The notes: generated from the sequence alone by a model not told the origin. A stretch of 64,000 nt of DNA from Cordia subcordata (GCA_028554755.1 JAPTOF010000002.1:13875001-13939000); one strand, 5' to 3'; shown: positions 1 to 12,022, counted from the first letter of the stretch. A program made the numbers and translations.

Positions 1-563
1 GCTTTTCATTTGATTTTTGGCAATTCTACCCTTTTTTCATTTTTTTTTGTCAATTCTACTCTTTCTCTATATTTTACCTTTTTTTCACTAATATAATTAA
101 AAAAATAATATATAAATGAATATCAAATTCTATCCAATCAACATATACTAAAAAGTATAAGTTTTATTAGTTCTTTTTTCTTTAAAAAATAAAATTTTAA
201 TATATTGAAATTAATTTCTATAATAGAGATACAAATGTTTATCAAAATTAGTTATGTTTTAATGTTAAAATATTATTATAAAAAAATAAATATCTAACTA
301 TAAAATATATTATCTTACTCCTATAATAATAATAATTATAATTATCATAACAATAACAATAATAACATGATATCAATATCTTTTTATGCCATTTTACATT
401 CATCAGCTAATCTAATAATATATTTTACCCAAAACATTTTCTTCAATGAGCAAGCTAGACAACTATCAGCAAACAGCTAAAATACAATAGTTATTAACTA
501 CCCAAATAGCTAGTAGCTATTTAAACAACCATAAACTATCCTAACTACTAATTTTGAATAGGT
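1..563. repeat. Truncated copy A of an inverted-repeat transposon
   Basis: This stretch matches 10435-10995 along nearly its whole length. Both have the same pyrimidine-rich start with CAATTCTACCC, the same run around TAAGTTTTATTAGT, an AATAATAAC block, and a tail made of repeated AGCTA/AACAGCTA words. The left end lies outside the window. The right end decays around 563, where copy B has a GCCGAGCAGG terminus. It is a non-coding TIR element whose superfamily is unresolved. Confidence 0.7.
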
Positions 564-1080
564 CTATGTCATGGCCTGATTCAAGATTTCAATCCAAATA
601 ACAAAATCACTTCTAAAATAATAATAAACTATAAAAATAAGATATTATATATGAAGAAAACTTATTATAAGTTTTCAGAATTACAAAATAGAAATAGATC
701 ATAATACAAAAATCTAAATACTATAGTTTTATATTTAGGCATTGTAAATTATGCTCAACTTGTTTTTGTTCTTTTAAATTCATCAATAACAAGTTCAGTG
801 TCAATAGTCCCAAAAATCTCTCTTTCTCAATATAAAGGATAAATATACTAGCAAAAAAATCACCTTCCATCTTATAACACAATCTTGTCTTTGTAATCTC
901 ATAGCTACCCAATCATGTCTTTATCATCGTCATAGTTGAAAAATGCATGCTATGTAGATGTGGTAAAAACTAGGAGAGTTAGAATAAGTTGAATAAAACT
1001 ATCCAAGAGAGGATATGCAGCTAATTTTTATTATTTTGATGTTAGAAGACATAATTCTAGAGGATTTTGAACACTTTGGA

Positions 1081-1138
<58 letters not shown>

Positions 1139-1640
1139 TCTCTCTTTTTATTATTAGCAAGAATAAAAAATCAAGTTAATAATAATAAATCTTTCTTTTT
1201 TTATTATTTGGTCAAAGGCTGTTTAACGTTCACGGAAGAGATAAGCAGTAATTAGCAGCCACGAGTTTTGAAGTAATGACCATGCCTTAAAAATCTGAAC
1301 GATCAACCACTAAGCCACTCATTAATGCTTGCCATTGAGCGATCGTGAAACCATATATATAAAGGTTTGTAACTCACAAAAGTAAAAAAGAAAACAATAA
1401 AAATTAAAAATTGAGACGTGGTGGCCTTGACCTGCACCTGCACCACCACTGTGGCTTGTGGGTTCATCCCTACACAAAAACTAAAATATAGCTAGAATTA
1501 AAAAAATATATAATATAGTTAGAATTAGGTTATTAAACAATTTTTAGGTACTTAAATGCTGAGATCAATTTTAAAAAAATGCAGTCAAAGTTTGATCTTA
1601 AATTAAAGAAATTATATTAGTATAAGTATAATATTTTAAT
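564..1640. other. AT-rich intergenic DNA, no gene seen
   Basis: Only short spurious reading frames are present. The stretch includes a pure trinucleotide microsatellite, listed separately. I see no conserved protein, tRNA or defined transposon end here. Confidence 0.6.
1080..1137. repeat. (AAT)n microsatellite
   Basis: About 19 uninterrupted AAT units. The apparent poly-isoleucine reading frame over it is an artefact of the repeat. Confidence 0.95.
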
Positions 1641-1795
1641 AGGGATTAAGGGGTAGTTCAAGTGTTGGATCGCTCAAGTGTTGGATAGCTCAAGTGTTAA
1701 GACTATTCCCTTTCAGGTGTGAGGTGATCCTATGTTCAATTTCATGAGAGTGGGATTTATATATATAAGGGAAAAAAAAGTATAGTCTTCCAATA
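1640..1795 (+). repeat. tRNA-derived SINE-like sequence
   Basis: A GTTCAAGTG word resembling a degenerate A box is followed about 80 bases later by a B-box-like ATGTTCAATTTC, then an A-rich tail. This is the usual head layout of plant tRNA-derived SINEs. The word CTCAAGTGTTGGAT is tandemly repeated inside it. No target duplication was identified, so the call is tentative. Confidence 0.4.
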
Positions 1796-2457
1796 ATTTA
1801 AGAAAGCAAGATTTTAGATTAGAGAAAATCATCACGGAAGCTAATTATTATGGTCAAACCCACCCAACAAGCTTGATTATTCATCGATGTTGGAAAAGAA
1901 AGCCCAAGATGAAGGTTTTGCTTGGAGACTTTTGCTTTTGAGGAGATGCACCATGATTAACACTATAGGACTACTCTTGCTTTGAAAATCGTTCTTTTAG
2001 TCTTTGTTCTCTCATCCAATTGAGTAATTATTACGATTTTTCAAATGACGAGTCACTATGTCTTTTGGTCTTGATTTAAATTACATAAATATTTAAGTGT
2101 AAGATCCGGAGCACTATCAAAGAATTATATAATAATATCTATAAAAATTAGTTTTTGTCAAGAACAATGCCATATTACATAAAAAAAAAATATTAATTGA
2201 GTCAAATGATGTTGGGACTGCTCTCTTTTTCACACAATGATCTCTCAATTATCGAATTAATATGAACACTAGAGTAATTTCTCCTTTGATATATGAAACT
2301 ACGCCATCTTTAAGAAAGCCTTTTCCGAATTGAGTGAAAGCTTTGTTTTGATAATTTTAATAAAAAGGAAAAACTCACTCTATAGTGGTTGTTTAGACAC
2401 AAAAAGTTAAAAGATAAGCTTTTGATTTTCGACTTTCTGCCAATTTTTATACTAGTA

Positions 2458-2880
2458 ATGAAAAAAACTCAAGTAAATTTGCGCGAATACTACTTATGCT
2501 TTTAAAAATGATGCAAATTTCACTCTCTAATCTTAAAAATGATACAAAATTTCCCCTCTTATTTTAAAAATAGTGCAAATTTCTCCTTGTGATTTGAAAT
2601 AATATACAAATACACTCTAAACAATTGAAAAATAGATCTCCTAGAATATTTAGATTCCTTAGTTTAGATGATTCCCTATTAAACAATACAAATATGTTCA
2701 ATAATAATTGAATATATGTAAACAATTAAAACAAAGAAATTCGTATAATTTAGGAGATATTCTTTTTCACCCTACAATTTTTGTATTTACACCTTGTCTT
2801 AAAGTAGATGGAGAATTTGCATCATTTTTAAAATCAGAGGGGAGAATTTGCACATATTTATTGAGTTTTCTTTAGATTAT
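2458..2880. mobile_element. Foldback MITE
   Basis: The ends are inverted: AAAACTCAAGTAAATTTG near 2463 against the complement of the 2850-2873 segment, which also reads AAAACTCAATAAAT. Inner segments mirror each other too, with ATGATGCAAATTT on the left and GAATTTGCATCATTTTTAAAA on the right. Non-coding. The superfamily is not assignable without target-site evidence. Confidence 0.6.
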
Positions 2881-3087
2881 TGACAAATCAAAATATATTG
2901 TAGGTATATTTTAAAAATTGTCCATTAACAGAAAACTAATGGCAAAGGCCAATATGTAACGTTTTTAAAACCACAAGGGTGTATTAGTGAATTTTGAAAC
3001 TGCAAGGCGTTTTACGCAACTTTTACATAACACGGGGAATAAAATGCATTTTACTCTATCAAAGATAAAAGTATAATGTCCTACATC

Positions 3088-3355
3088 GGTTTGTCAGGAG
3101 ATATTTAAGTGGTTTATAAGTGGGTACGAATAGTAACTTGGATTGACCATTTTAAATTTGTTGATTTAATGGAAAAATAATTGTTTGTTATACTTACAAG
3201 ACCAGTCTTGCTCGCAGGTTTGGTTTGTCAAGAGATATTTAAGTGGTTTATAAGTGGGTACGAATAGTAACTTGGATTGACCATTTTAAATTTGTTGATT
3301 TAATGAAAAAATAATTATTTGTTATACTTACAATACCAGTCTTGCTCGCAGGTTT
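3088..3355. repeat. Tandem duplication, 2 x 134 bp
   Basis: Units start at 3088 and 3222 and differ at only a few positions. Each runs from GGTTTGTCA(A/G)GAGATAT to GTCTTGCTCGCA. A much more diverged third relative lies at about 3568-3680, sharing TTATAAGTGGGTA and the AATAATTATTTG core, so the array is probably older than the near-identical pair. Confidence 0.85.
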
Positions 3356-4271
3356 GAAGCAAAGATGTTACAAGATAGTGTTTAGAGTTGGTCATCGCCT
3401 ATCCAATACAAGAAGCAAAGTGCTATACCAAATGTTCGGTGGGAGCCACTTCTTAAGCTTATAGGAGCTATTTCTAACGTCATACATCACCTTTTCCTAT
3501 GTAATTGTGAATTTGTGTTCCTAACAAGGACATTAGGTCTTTCAATGACGCTATTTTGATTGTGTTGCCTAGTTTATAAGTGGGTATAAGTTATAATTAA
3601 TAACATGAGTTGATCATTTTGGACTAGTTGAATTGATGCCAAATAATTATTTGATACACGCACAATAATAGTCTCACTTAAGAGCCTAAGATCTGGGCTC
3701 GGGATTGTAAGATAAAACACTTGATACAAGTAGAGTTATCAAAGCGAAAATGTTTAGGATACCTTTAAAATTTCGAAGTTTATATTTTAAATTCACACTA
3801 TTTTACAAGGATGAACACAGAAAGCATTTTCTGTTCTATTATAGTGATGATCAGCATATGTTGGGATTTATTATATATTAAAAAAAAAAAAAGAAGTATT
3901 GTCAATGTAAAAAATCGCAATAGATGAAAACCTCGGTGACATTCTTGGTTGGGAGTTAATTTTGTTAACTTGTACAATGCAAGTGAATCATTTGGCTTAA
4001 CATGACTCTTGCTTATTTAGCGAATATAAAGATACGCACAGTTACAAGCATCTTTAGTATTTCTAATAAATAACATTAACATGATTAAATTTTCAATTAT
4101 GCATGCCAAGAAATTATTAAGAATGTAATTATTATAACTAAATTTATGTTTATGAGAAGCTATCCCACAGATTATTGTAATTAAAAATTTTCTTTTGTTT
4201 AAATAAGTCGTTAGAATCGGAAAGGTCAAGGTACTCCACAAAATCCAAAAAAAATAATGAAGCTAATTACG

Positions 4272-4280
4272 AAAAAAAAA
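4272..4280 (-). terminator. Pol III terminator of tRNA-Val
   Basis: Read on the minus strand, a run of nine T residues begins one base after the discriminator of the tRNA-Val sequence. This is a classic RNA polymerase III stop signal. Confidence 0.75.
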
Positions 4281-4281
4281 G

Positions 4282-4355
4282 TCTCTGAGGCCGGGTTTGA
4301 ACCGGGGACCTCTAGTGTGTGAGACCAGCGTGATACCCAACTACACCACCCAGAC
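4282..4355 (-). tRNA. tRNA-Val (anticodon CAC), possibly degenerate
   Basis: The minus strand folds as a 74-nt cloverleaf: acceptor GTCTGGG, D-arm with GTGTAGTTGGGTATCAC, anticodon loop CTCACAC with CAC at 4321-4319, a 5-nt variable region, and T-arm CCCGG TTCAAAC CCGGC. The internal promoter B box reads GGTTCAAACC. The anticodon stem is complete, with one G-T wobble. Two pairs are broken compared with a standard plant tRNA-Val: the first acceptor pair (G1 against G72) and the last T-stem pair (C against C). A T9 terminator follows at once. It is most likely a real or recently decayed tRNA-Val; the two mismatches leave its activity uncertain. Confidence 0.72.
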
Positions 4356-4748
4356 TATTTTACAATTTGTTTTTGGCAGTTACATCAATTGTAGATATTC
4401 TGATCATTTGTTCATTTCACCTCAAATCCTTCTCTCTCTCTCTCTTTTTTTTTTTCCACTTTAAGAGATAATAAAGACCAATTATAACATATAACTAGCA
4501 AGAATTGATTTTTAGACCAATCACACTAAGGGTGAAAAATATATCACTTAACCATTAGGTCTTTGGTGAAGTGCTCTTTGCGTAGCATCATGTTTCATGC
4601 TTGTATGAATAAAACCAACTTTTTTTCTTTTTCTTCATTTTTGGAAACCCCTCCAAACCCTAACCCAATATGCCATCCTTATGGGATTTTATCCCAAGAC
4701 TTCACTCTTGGAGAAATAGAAGTAAACTTAATCACTTGAACTACTCTC

Positions 4749-6121
4749 TGATAAGTTCTAAATAAGTATTTAATTTATATGTTAGATGCACTTGATTTTG
4801 GAATAGAATGCTTCTTAATCGATATTTTTAATGTAATTTTGCATAAATGTGCTTAGGAAAAGGAGCTGGACACATTACATATGGATATTGAAGCTTTTTG
4901 GACAAGTTTGTAGCGGTCAAAGTTGACGTCGTCATGTGGAAAAATGCCGTTTGATTGCTATGCGGGTTTTGACTGGGTTGACCAAGATTGAAGATATTTT
5001 TCTGGCTTTTGGAAGGAATTAGATTAAATATTAGCAGGCTTTTTATTTTATTAGACTTATTTCAGGCTTTTACCTTTTTATTATTTTTGGGTCAGGTTTC
5101 CTTATCCAATAAGGAAAATAGGTTAGGGTTTTTATTATATAAATACCTCTTATTTGCACTTGAGAGGAGACAGCTTTTAGTAGACAGTTTTTAGCAGACA
5201 ACAAAAATTTTCTCATTATTCTTTGGGCAATATTCATGGAGAAGCTGTTCTAATTTCTTTTCCAGCCGAGGATTGATCAAGATTACGGTTCATCAAATTC
5301 GTGAGATCTAAGTGTTTTTCTTCCTTTCATGCTATTTTGGTATTTGCGTATTTCTCGCTTTAATAATTAATATTGATCTGCGATTATTTAATTTTGCGCG
5401 CGATTATTTAATTGCATGACAATAGGTAGCCAATTAGATTAATTTAATTAATCTAAATATAGTGGTAGCCAGGTTTCCTGTGTAATTACGCGATCTAAAT
5501 GAGCAATTACCGCGAGAGTATTGACTTTTAGAATCGGGTCTTTCTAGATTTTTATTGTTGTCGTTAGATAGATCCTGCGGGCATCTCCGGGGATTAGAAC
5601 GTCTAATAAGTAAGGGGATTACGGGAAAAATCGTAGGGATTTAAACCGTTATCAACTCTGTAAGGAAAGATAAGGTTATTAGGCCGAGCCAATAACTATA
5701 ACTGATTTATCGAAATAGCTGAAAGTATTTTTGCATCTATGATCGAATTTGTTGGCCGAAATTGCGATTGTTTCTCAGGCTAGATTTTATTCTCACTGAT
5801 TTTCTGATTTTCCAGCTTAGCATTAATTTAGAATTGCATATTTTAGTCAATTTAATTTTTATTTACGTTTTTTTTATTTTCTGGTCAGATTGCGTGCCCA
5901 CGCAGCGTGACCAGTGCTCTAGACAGATTTCTTAATTTTACTGATTTCGCATTTAATTCCCCCCATTTTGGTTGCAACTTAGTTGAGTAATCTACTTGAT
6001 ATAATTAGAATAAAATATTCTCCCAATCCCTGTGGACTCGACCCTTTTCTCACCACGTACACAAATTAAAATTGCCAGATAAAAAATAGGAATTTATTTT
6101 TGGTGGTTTCGACGCCCATCA
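4749..6121 (+). mobile_element. Solo LTR of a Gypsy-like retrotransposon
   Basis: The 1,373-bp segment begins TGATAAGTTC and ends GCCCATCA, giving matched TGAT/ATCA termini. It is flanked by the same five bases, CTCTC, at 4744-4748 and 6122-6126. A TATA-like TTATATAAAT at about 5134-5145 fits the LTR promoter, and the phrase AATCCCTGTGGACTCGACC near 6028 is common in plant Gypsy (Athila/Tat-type) LTRs. No internal coding region or second LTR adjoins it, which fits LTR-LTR recombination leaving one LTR. The ends and target duplication are visible; the lineage is a guess. Confidence 0.8.
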
Positions 6122-6126
6122 CTCTC

Positions 6127-7110
6127 CTATCTAGAGTAAAACCAATTGACTTTTCATTTTCTTTTCTTCTTGGCAAGAAACTCAGGATGATATTATTTTC
6201 AACACTTGATCGAATGCAAATTTCGTCATGTAATAATCAATAATATTAAGTACTAAACTAGTCAAGCGGGAAGCTCAAATTTGAAACATTTATTTTGCGA
6301 ATTAATACCTTTTTTTTTAATTACTGCTGTAGAAAGTAACTCGATTTTTGCACATTTGGAATAGAATAAGCAACAAAGAGACCAACTTTGTCTTGAATTT
6401 AACTGCTTTTTTTCTTTTTTAACATTCACGCTTAAGTGAAATTTTAATATAAATTGTTATTTTTGAAAGGATATATATTTTCAACTACTTGATCTATTCA
6501 CTGGTTCCTTAACTTTTCCTGCTAGATAGAACCTATGATGCCACCTCAAAGTTATACCCTTAGAGGTAAACAAACAAGAATAAGAGACTAGGAAAATGGG
6601 AAAGGAACAGAGATATATCCATGAAAATTAATTTAATAGAAAAAAAGTGATTTTAAAATATAAATTTGGTGTAATGTAGAACCAAGAGTTTGAACATTAA
6701 AACCTTTAATAAAGGACTCCAACTTACAAAAAAAACTATATGCTGTTCTCTAACAACTATAGTTTTATGCTGACGTTGTATTCTTTTTTCTTTCAAATCT
6801 TATATGACTTTTCTTTTTCTATCCTAGCCCCCATATTATATTTTTTATACATTTTTAAATTGATTGATGCCAATTTATGATTATTTTCAAGACGCTATCA
6901 AAGAAAATGTAAAAAAAGGAAATACAAGCAAATGTTCTGTCTATTATCAATCATAATGCACACTTTGAAAAGGAAACAAGGGTTTAATATCGAAAATTTA
7001 AAGATGGATCAAATTAGTCTCTATTGATTATGATTAGTGACAGAATGAAATACAAAAAGTTAATTAATATTATTTGATCAAATGCCAATTCCTTCTGACA
7101 GTTCGCATTA
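6127..7110. other. AT-rich intergenic DNA, no gene seen
   Basis: No reading frame, RNA or transposon terminus recognised between the solo LTR and the CACTA end. Confidence 0.55.
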
Positions 7111-9660
7111 CGCTACTAGAAATAAGACCTTTGGCTATCACTAAAATTAGTGGCTAAATGGGAAAAATTGGTTTCTAAACAGCATTAGCAACTAAATTTG
7201 CGACCGATGCAAGCAGTCGCTAAATTAAAATTAGTGACCGATTACTAAATCAGTCGCTAATTAGCAACCGATTAAATGCAATGCTCGGTCTCTAAAGTAG
7301 GTTGTGTGAGCAACTCTGTGATCGGTCGCTAAACTGTTAGCGACCAATTTAGCTATCGACTAGGTGATCGCTAAATTTTGCAACTGACATTGCCGTTGCT
7401 AGATTTTGCGACGCCTTTAGTGACCAATTTGGCTGTCACTAAGTAAGCAACCAGTGGATTTAGAGACCGATTCATGGTCACTAAATTCTTTAGACCAAAA
7501 ATCGGTCGCTAATTTTCCACCACCTATTTTTGCGACTGATCCTATGTTAGTCGCTAATTTGATTAATGTACCTTTCACATTCTAGTCGATCCTTTAACCA
7601 CAAAACCTACTAATAATTTGATATGTCAAACTTAAATATCACCTAAAATTTGTAACACGATCATAAAAAAAATACATATAAATACAATTTAGAGTTGTCA
7701 TTCATTTTTGTGTTCACATAAACATAAATAATATATCAAAAAATTTGCATACACTAAATAATTTACCAAATTGAACCTTAAAAGCGTATAAACCAAATAT
7801 TCTACGAAACGATATAGTAATGATCAACACTTTTCACCAATATAAACACAATCACATGTTAGGAGGGGATAGATCTGAAACTGGCATCTGAGCACTCAAT
7901 CCTGCTAAATCCAACATCATTCTGATTTGCTTTATCATAATAACTTGTTCACATTAGAGTTTTTGCCCCAACTCCATTTCCTTGCGTTGCATTTGTTGCT
8001 GAACTTCTTCTTGCACTTGTCGCCCTATGTCTTTTGGCATTTGTCGGATTTGCGTTTCAACTTCTCTTCTTATTGAGAAAGACGAGCATCTAGAATAGTT
8101 TAGGAGAGTGAATTGTAACCTACGGAAGAAGATGCTGACCCATGTTGTTTAGGAGGAGGAATGATCCCTTCAAAGTTGTTGATGGGTAGACCAAATTTTA
8201 TTCCCTTCACACCCCCAATTGCTTCATTAAAGATCTCAGGGTCAAAATGATTATCCGTCTGGTTGATGCTACTTTCTTCGCCCTCATCACATTGTTGTCT
8301 TTTTTTACTACAAAATTCGTCATAATACTCTTGCAAAAAGTAAGTCTACAAACACAATTTAATTCAAAACAACTAGCCAAAATAATAAATTAATAAAATA
8401 TAAACCTAATGTAGCAAGTCAAACTTTCTTCCACTAGGCAGAAATTGGGATTGAGTTATTACACCACCACAATAAAGTTTCCTTGTGGAAATAAAATTTC
8501 TAAAAATTGAGCAAAAGCAAATTGTCCAATTTTGTAAAAGTACTATCACATGCTGCCATATCAATTGCCAAGGAAAAATAGCAAAAACTTCTTAGAGGTC
8601 TTAGGCTGGGGCCACTAAGAAATTTTAGAAGATAATTGCATCAGATGCATGCCCACTCAGAAATGCTTGCAGAATATACTTGAAAATTTTATGGTGAACG
8701 AGAAATTCAATGTGATTGTAATTAACCAACAAATTACAAGAAGGCAGAGACGAAACAAGAATATACAATACATGAATCATTAGATTACCTCTCTATGTGT
8801 TTCACTAGGATGCGAAGCATATACTTCCCTATGAGAGACGCCTTTCCATTGGCGCTTCCCTTGAGCAAGAGTTGCTTCAACCTCAGTTTGACATTTCTCC
8901 CATCTGTAAAGCCAATATGTAAAGGAAAGACATGTAAGAGACACCCTCCAATAAAAGTCACTAGTATATTTCTTTAATTCTAAGAAAATGAGTTGTCCAG
9001 GTTTTCTTTTAGTAACTTGTAGGCTTAAATAGATAATCTACCATAGATCTCTGATCACTTATGTTATCCTCAGTTAATGACATGTAAGATAACACTTTGG
9101 AACAAAATCAGAAAGCATTAAACACTTTTTGCAACATCCACTTAGTGCATCTTTAATCTTGGCACTTGTCATAAACTAGAATTGAATTGGGAACAAACAG
9201 ATATTATATTAGACTTATAAGTAGTCCTTAAGAGCAATAAGATGAACACTCCACGGTGAGCAAATCCTATATTTGTTAGTGTGCAGATTGCCACAAACTT
9301 TGTGCACTAAATGTTTCAAAATAACATGGATACTTGACCCCCTTTTAAGGTTCTCCATCAGTCACATTCACGTTTCAGTTATGAAGCATTAAAAGGATTG
9401 CAACACCACAAAAATATGTCCATTAAGTTAGTAAGCTATCTAAACAGTCATGTAAGTTATCAACATTAACTATATAATACCATTTAATTCAAAAGAAAAA
9501 TCACGTAACTTGACAAATTCCTACGACAAAGCTGAATCCAGATATTTGATGTAAATAGTTTTTTCTCACTGCCATGACTTGATACCTGTTGTTGTTGGTG
9601 GTGGAGGCGGAGCTGATGCTGATGAGGATGACGACGCTTGTTTTTTGAATAGTTCAATTA
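7111..9660 (-). mobile_element. Decayed CACTA (En/Spm-like) transposon fragment
   Basis: The left edge CGCTACTAGAAA is one base from the plant CACTA terminus CACTACTAGAAA. It is followed to about 7560 by dense subterminal repeats of the GCGACCGAT / AGTCGCTAAAT type, typical of these elements. Minus-strand protein remnants follow: a glutamine/lysine-rich C-terminus around 7850-8100 (words such as EEVQQQMQRKE), the piece at 8100-8336, and a piece around 8800-8910 containing KCQTEVEATLAQGKRQW. These look like the Transposase_24-type accessory protein of CACTA elements. No right terminus was found, so the right end is approximate. Confidence 0.65.
8100..8336 (-). pseudogene. CACTA accessory protein fragment
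   Basis: A minus-strand piece of 78 codons with an acidic, glutamine-rich beginning and a segment FNEAIGGVKGIKFGLP in the place where plant Transposase_24-type proteins carry their GP..G.V.G block. It is interrupted on both sides. The further C-terminal coiled-coil piece continues to the left in another frame. It probably derives from the CACTA element around it. The family assignment rests on general resemblance and could be wrong. Confidence 0.4.
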
Positions 9661-10228
9661 ATTACGCGAATTACAACCCACACATATATAGTCTTTTTTA
9701 TTGTTGCAAATTAAAAATATAATTTATATAAAAATAAATAAAATTTTAAAATAAACATGAAATATTCAAAAGAAGGAATATCTCAATTCAATAAATTAAA
9801 TAAAATAACAAAAACTAAAAATTACAATTTACAAAGACTAAAACTTAAAACTTTACAAGTTAGAAAAATTTTAAAAATTAAAAATTAAAACGAAATTAGA
9901 TTAAATAAAAATTAAAGAAAACAAACAACGATTTTAACCAAGTAGATTACAAACTATTTTTTCAATCCAACATTAACTTCCCATTGGTGTGTTATTTTCT
10001 TATGGGTGGCCTCGAACAACGCACGAGTTCTTCGTGGATACAGATCACTTGTTTTAAATATAGTTGCTTTTGTTACGCTTTTCCAACAACCATGAAATGT
10101 CCCCATACGGGTGTAAAGTAAACACTTCTCTAACTTTCACATTAGTTGGTGCACGAGAATTAAATAATTCGGATTATGTTCATATTATGGCAATTAGAAA
10201 GCTAAAATGTCCATTATTTTAAAACTAT
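9660..10228. other. AT-rich DNA with a small unassigned coding remnant
   Basis: Mostly A-rich sequence. On the minus strand, 9960-10095 reads as a short open piece containing DLYPRRTRALFEATHKK. It looks protein-like but matches nothing I recognise. It may be a further piece of the neighbouring CACTA coding region. Confidence 0.35.
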
Positions 10229-10234
10229 AAAGTG

Positions 10235-10995
10235 CGTGTTCGGTAACAACTTTTCAAGTAGCGTTTAGCGTTTTGACTAGTCAAAACACTATTTTGTTAA
10301 ATTATTACTGTGTAATAAACTAGCATTTCAAGTAACTTTTTAGGTAGCTTTTAGCTTTTCAATTAACGTTTTTCAAAAGCTATAACTTTTAGCGTTTCAT
10401 ATAACTTTTAGCTTTTTCATAACTTTTTTTGACAATTCTACCCTTTTTACATATTTTGATTTTTCTATTCTTTTTTCAATCTCTCTCTATATTTTTACCT
10501 TTTCTTTCACAAATATAAATAAGAAATAATATAAAAATGAATTTCAATTTCTATATAATCAACATTACTAAAAGCATAAGTTTTATTAGTACATTTTTTT
10601 AACAAAATAATTCTGAATCTATTAAATTTAATTTTTGTAATATTGATATAAATGTTTTATCAAAAAATTAGTTATACTTTAATATTAAAATATGATTATG
10701 AAAATAAATATCTAGTTATGCAATATATTATCTTATTCCTATAATAGTAATAGTAATTACAATTATCATAATAACAATAATCATAATAATAACATGATAT
10801 CAATATCCTTTTACGTCATTTAACATTTATCAACTAATGTAACAGCTAATTTTACTAAACATATTTTGTTCAATCAGCTAGTTAAACAGCTATCCGCTAA
10901 CAATTAAAATACAACAGTTATCAGCTATCCAAATAGTTATTAGCTACTCAAACAATTATGAGCTACTCCAACAGCTAAATTTGCCGAGCAGGCCC
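10235..10995. mobile_element. Inverted-repeat transposon, copy B
   Basis: The left end reads GCGTGTTCGGTAA. The right end, complemented, reads GCCTGCTCGGCAA: a 13-bp imperfect inverted terminus with TCGG at its core. AAAGTG occurs immediately outside both ends (10229-10234 and 10996-11001) and may be the target duplication. The right three quarters match copy A at 1-563. Non-coding, about 760 bp, hAT-like in style, but the superfamily is not certain. Confidence 0.65.
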
Positions 10996-11001
10996 AAAGT
11001 G

Positions 11002-11590
11002 AAGATTGAATTGAGATTAATTGTGTCACAATGTTTGTTACTAATAAGTTATGACCAAGTTGGTCGGGGATTCTAATATGACCTTGGACCTTAAGGACTT
11101 TGAACCCCAAAATGAACGGTGTGCATGCAAAACAGAACAATAAAGTTAGGATTTTATTCCCCATAACCAGCTCTGATGCTCAAGTCAAATTAGGTTGAAT
11201 TGAATAGAATGGAGTGCGGAGAAAGTAAAGCATCAGTTCACTGATTACTCAAATTTTATTTTTTAAGTTATTGGACAATTTATTGAATTTAATTGAAAAA
11301 GATTTTTTAATATTAATTTTAAAAAAAAAATCTTGGGATGTCAAATGTGTAACCACCAAATATAGATCATCATTGACAATGTGTGAGAATTGAGATGGTT
11401 AAGTCCAAAAAATGTTAAACAAAGACAAATGAATCATAAGTCCAGAAAATGTTAAACAAAGACCAAATGAGTCATGACTAGGCTTTAATTTAACCAAATT
11501 ACTTTCTAATATCCCTCTCAACTACCACCACCGTGTACTCAACCATCAAAAACCTCCTCATATAACCCCTTCACCACCATTCTCCACTCA
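11002..11590. other. Intergenic DNA upstream of DAHP synthase
   Basis: No gene seen. On the minus strand around 11040-11190 there is a stretch with ACTTGAGCATCAGAGCTGG, reminiscent of plant Gypsy LTR R/U5 sequence, but no ends or target duplication are visible. Two near-identical short segments with AGAAAATGTTAAACAAAGAC occur at about 11410 and 11440. Confidence 0.4.
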
Positions 11591-12022
11591 AAAAACCTCC
11601 CTATAAAACCACACCCCCCCTCCCCCCAAGCTCTCTTCATTCAAGGACTGCTCACGTTCTCCTCTTATTAGTAAAAGTTACCATCAAAAACACACACAAA
11701 CACACAATAAGACGCACAAAATATCAGACTTACACAAAAATCCCTCCCCCTCCCCCCACACACTAAAACACACAAAAGAATCACACACATATAGGCCCAC
11801 ACAAAAAGGAAAACACTCAAAAAAGAAAAAGAAAGAAAGAAAGAAAAGATATACCCACTAACAATCACAAGAAAAAGAAAAAAAAATACATATATATAAG
11901 CACTATAAAAGTATCTCCTACACACACAAGCACCTATTAAAACACCAAAATACACGCACAAGCACCTACTAAAACACCCAAATACACACACAAAAACACA
12001 CACAAAGCACCCACATTCTGAA
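11556..12022 (+). promoter_or_regulatory. Promoter and CA-rich 5' leader of DAHP synthase
   Basis: Candidate TATA boxes are CATATAACC near 11560 and CCTATAAAACC near 11600. The latter is followed by a C-rich pyrimidine tract and then about 350 bases of CA-rich, A-rich leader up to the ATG at 12023. A 32-bp unit with GCACCTA(T/C)TAAAACACC is present twice (at 11930 and 11962). Another TATA-like CTATAAAAG at about 11903 would give a shorter leader. The true start site cannot be told from sequence. Confidence 0.5.

Noticed and set aside
1067..1255. Poly-isoleucine frame
   Set aside because: Translation of an (AAT)n microsatellite.
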